A DNA stretch of 7,048 nucleotides, taken from contig JALNVF010000149.1 of the NCBI GenBank assembly GCA_023231445.1, positions 1 to 7,048 on the forward strand, read 5' to 3'. Within the stretch, counting starts at the first letter, position 1. Every line of letters starts with the position of its first letter. The stretch comes from Treponema sp. (lineage in GTDB: Bacteria; Spirochaetota; Spirochaetia; Treponematales; Treponemataceae). Of this stretch, positions 5,674 through 7,048 are shown piece after piece. The position numbers and the translations under genes are program-made. Below the pieces are notes generated by a model, which searched no databases, had not been told where the DNA came from, and saw only the letters and a program-made list of their open reading frames with translations.

Positions 5674-5744
5674 ATGATAAACAGACTGAACTGCAGGAAA
5701 CGTTCAGTTGGCACCGGGGACAGGAAACAGACTCCCGTATTAAG

Positions 5745-5882
5745 GATGGTTCAGTCTGAATCACGAAACGGGTTCAGACCCAAACACGGGACGGGTTCAG
5801 ACCCAAACACGAGGCGGGTTCAGCCTCAATCCGTTACGTGTAAGAGCCTGAATCCGTTACCTGTGTGAGAGTCCGAACCTGC
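5745..5882. repeat. Degenerate tandem array, six units of 23 bp
   Basis: Units start at 5745, 5768, 5791, 5814, 5837 and 5860. Units 2 and 3 differ at one of 23 positions, and units 4 and 5 share AATCCGTTA at their ends. Units 1-4 carry GGTTCAG at the same offset; units 5 and 6 have drifted. GGGTTCAGACCC in units 2 and 3 (5770-5781, 5793-5804) is a 4-bp inverted repeat, and unit 1 holds GGTTCAGTCTGAATC (5748-5762), also an inverted repeat. A further GTTCAG at 5702-5707, 47 bp (about two units) before unit 1's, suggests older decayed units to the left. Confidence 0.75.
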
Positions 5883-5916
5883 AGTGTTCCGGGCTGCACC
5901 AGTGCTGTTGTACGGT

Positions 5917-7048
5917 TTATACAGACGGGAACACCGACTGTGCATACTTTACGGCAGCCATGGCGTCTTTTCCGTAGAAGTCCGCACGAATCATGTCGGC
6001 ATACTCCTGCGTCATAACGGCACCGCCTACGCAGACTTTTGCCCACGGAGCTTTCCGACGAAGCTGTTTTATTGTCTCTTCCATACTCGGTACCGTCGTT
6101 GTCATGAGGGCGGACAGACCGACGAGCATGACGTGATCCTGTACACAGCGGTCAACGATCGTTTCCGGCGGAACGTCTTTGCCCAGGTCTATAACGGTAA
6201 AATCATAATTTTCAAGAAGCACTTTAACGATGTTCTTTCCTATATCGTGAATATCGCCTTTTACGGTCGCAACAATAATCGTACCGCGGCTCTTTCCCTG
6301 CGTTCCGGTTTTTGCAAAATGTTCTTTTATAACGGCAAATGCTGCAGCGGCGGCATCCGCACTCATAAGCAGCTGAGGAAGATACACCTTTTTCGCTTCA
6401 AATCCCTTCCCCACCACATCAAGGGCGGGTATCAGTTCGCCGTCGATTATGACAAGCGGTTCCGTCGTTTTAATAAGTTCTTTCGTATACGCAGACGCTT
6501 CTGTTTTGAGACCGCGGATAATCGCATGCCTCAACGGGGATTCTTCCGGCTGCAGGCCATTCCCGGCTGAAGGCACACCGCTGCCGGCCGTACCCGGCTG
6601 TTTTGTTCCGGCAGAAGACACTCCCGCAGCCGGCAGACATGCTGCCGGGTGTGCCGCCAGTTCTTTTTCCGCTGCATACTTTTCCGCAAACGAAATATAT
6701 GCCGCGCACTGCGGGTCGTGCCCGCTTAAGACACAGTAACAGGTGTAGGCCTTCTGCATTTCCGCGGAAAGAGGATTCATGATTGCCGCACTCAGACCGT
6801 TCTGCATGGCCATTGTAAAAAAGGCCGCAGTCACAAGCTCGCGTTCCGGCAGGCCGAACGACACGTTCGACACACCGAGAATCGTGTTGCCGCCCGCGTC
6901 GTGAACGGCACGGACCGTTTCCAGTGTTGCAGGCGGCGCTTTGTCGTCGGAACTGACGGCCATTGCAAGTGGGTCTATAATAATATTCTTCCTGGCTATT
7001 CCGTAGTGTGCCGCAGTATCATACAGCTTTTTAACAACTGCAAGCCGC
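5917..7048 (-). CDS. metH: Cobalamin-dependent methionine synthase-like protein, C-terminal part (runs off right edge)
   Basis: The reading frame is open to the right edge of the window, giving 376 complete codons; the M at 6963 is internal. Numbered from the first complete codon, residues about 1-120 are the end of the methyltetrahydrofolate (pterin)-binding domain (IIIDPLAMAVSSD, GVSNVSFGLP, IMNPL). An Ala/Pro/Gly/Ser-rich linker (about 131-171, positions 6657-6535) leads to the helical cap (about 172-255) and the B12-binding domain. There DIHDIG carries the cobalt-ligand histidine (codon 6249-6247), followed by GLSALMTTT and VGGAVMTQEYA. MetH moves a methyl group from methyltetrahydrofolate to homocysteine through cobalamin. 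The protein stops right after the B12 domain, without the AdoMet-dependent reactivation domain of E. coli MetH. The homocysteine-binding domain would lie outside the window, so another corrinoid methyltransferase cannot be fully excluded. Confidence 0.88.
   Translation of the reverse strand, partial: RLAVVKKLYDTAAHYGIARKNIIIDPLAMAVSSDDKAPPATLETVRAVHDAGGNTILGVSNVSFGLPERELVTAAFFTMAMQNGLSAAIMNPLSAEMQKAYTCYCVLSGHDPQCAAYISFAEKYAAEKELAAHPAACLPAAGVSSAGTKQPGTAGSGVPSAGNGLQPEESPLRHAIIRGLKTEASAYTKELIKTTEPLVIIDGELIPALDVVGKGFEAKKVYLPQLLMSADAAAAAFAVIKEHFAKTGTQGKSRGTIIVATVKGDIHDIGKNIVKVLLENYDFTVIDLGKDVPPETIVDRCVQDHVMLVGLSALMTTTVPSMEETIKQLRRKAPWAKVCVGGAVMTQEYADMIRADFYGKDAMAAVKYAQSVFPSV

Larger units (their letters stand above)
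5599..5916. other. Convergent intergenic region between hsp20 and metH
   Basis: This 318-bp stretch holds the hsp20 terminator and the degenerate 23-bp tandem array. No gene is supported: the open frame from 5674 starts in the terminator T run, has no ribosome-binding site and mostly translates the repeats. No clear terminator for metH is visible on the minus strand. Confidence 0.75.

Noticed and set aside
5708..5723. Second possible sigma-54 site (TGGCAC in the repeat region)
   Set aside because: After TGGCAC (5709-5714) the -12 position reads ACAG rather than TTGC, and no gene lies downstream in that direction.
5674..5868. Plus-strand open frame of 64 codons after hsp20
   Set aside because: Its ATG is at the end of the terminator T run, it has no Shine-Dalgarno sequence, and the peptide is mostly the translated 23-bp repeats.
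5745..5882. CRISPR array
   Set aside because: The 23-bp units are contiguous without unique spacers and drift from one end to the other, unlike CRISPR repeats; no cas genes are present.
5884..6570. Plus-strand open frame of 228 codons
   Set aside because: It is antisense to metH, whose B12-binding motifs clearly define the coding strand; the plus-strand protein has no recognisable features.

Overview
The window looks like chromosomal DNA of a spirochaete, most likely a Treponema-type organism with a roughly balanced base composition. This rests on gene content and general protein similarity recalled from memory (HPr kinase next to a short ribosome hibernation factor and RpoN, DUF1015 next to RadA); no database search was possible. 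Nothing suggests a phage or plasmid. The region reads as core genome, and the unusual material lies mainly in the intergenic and control regions.

Layout. Positions 1-2075 are on the minus strand and read, in transcription order, rpoN (sigma-54), hpf (short ribosome hibernation factor) and the first 28 codons of hprK (HPr kinase/phosphorylase), which runs off the left edge. Each of the three has its own recognisable promoter-like sequence. Those of rpoN and hprK lie so close to the start codon that the mRNAs would be leaderless. hpf instead has a structured leader of about 73 nt and a good Shine-Dalgarno sequence. From 2123 the plus strand carries a DUF1015 gene and radA as a two-gene unit, diverging from rpoN across only 47 bp. 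A 317-bp gap follows, holding a radA terminator candidate, short direct repeats that resemble the end of an IS21-type element or regulator sites, and an almost textbook sigma-54 promoter. That promoter drives hsp20 (5167-5598), whose leader can fold so that its Shine-Dalgarno sequence is paired, making it a candidate RNA thermometer. hsp20 ends in a perfect 16-bp terminator. Next comes a degenerate tandem array with a 23-bp period, then the 3' part of a convergent methionine synthase-like gene (metH) that runs off the right edge and lacks the usual C-terminal reactivation domain.

How the parts fit. The sigma-54 gene and a strong sigma-54 promoter lie about 3 kb apart, so the window holds both a regulator and a probable target: a small heat-shock chaperone apparently controlled by sigma-54 rather than by CIRCE/HrcA (no CIRCE element is visible). 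rpoN-hpf-hprK resembles the proteobacterial rpoN-hpf-ptsN cluster, with HPr kinase taking the place of the nitrogen PTS gene; this suggests a link between carbon/PTS state, ribosome hibernation and sigma-54. The most interesting points are the sigma-54/hsp20 control region with its possible thermosensor, the leaderless promoters, and the two repeat regions.
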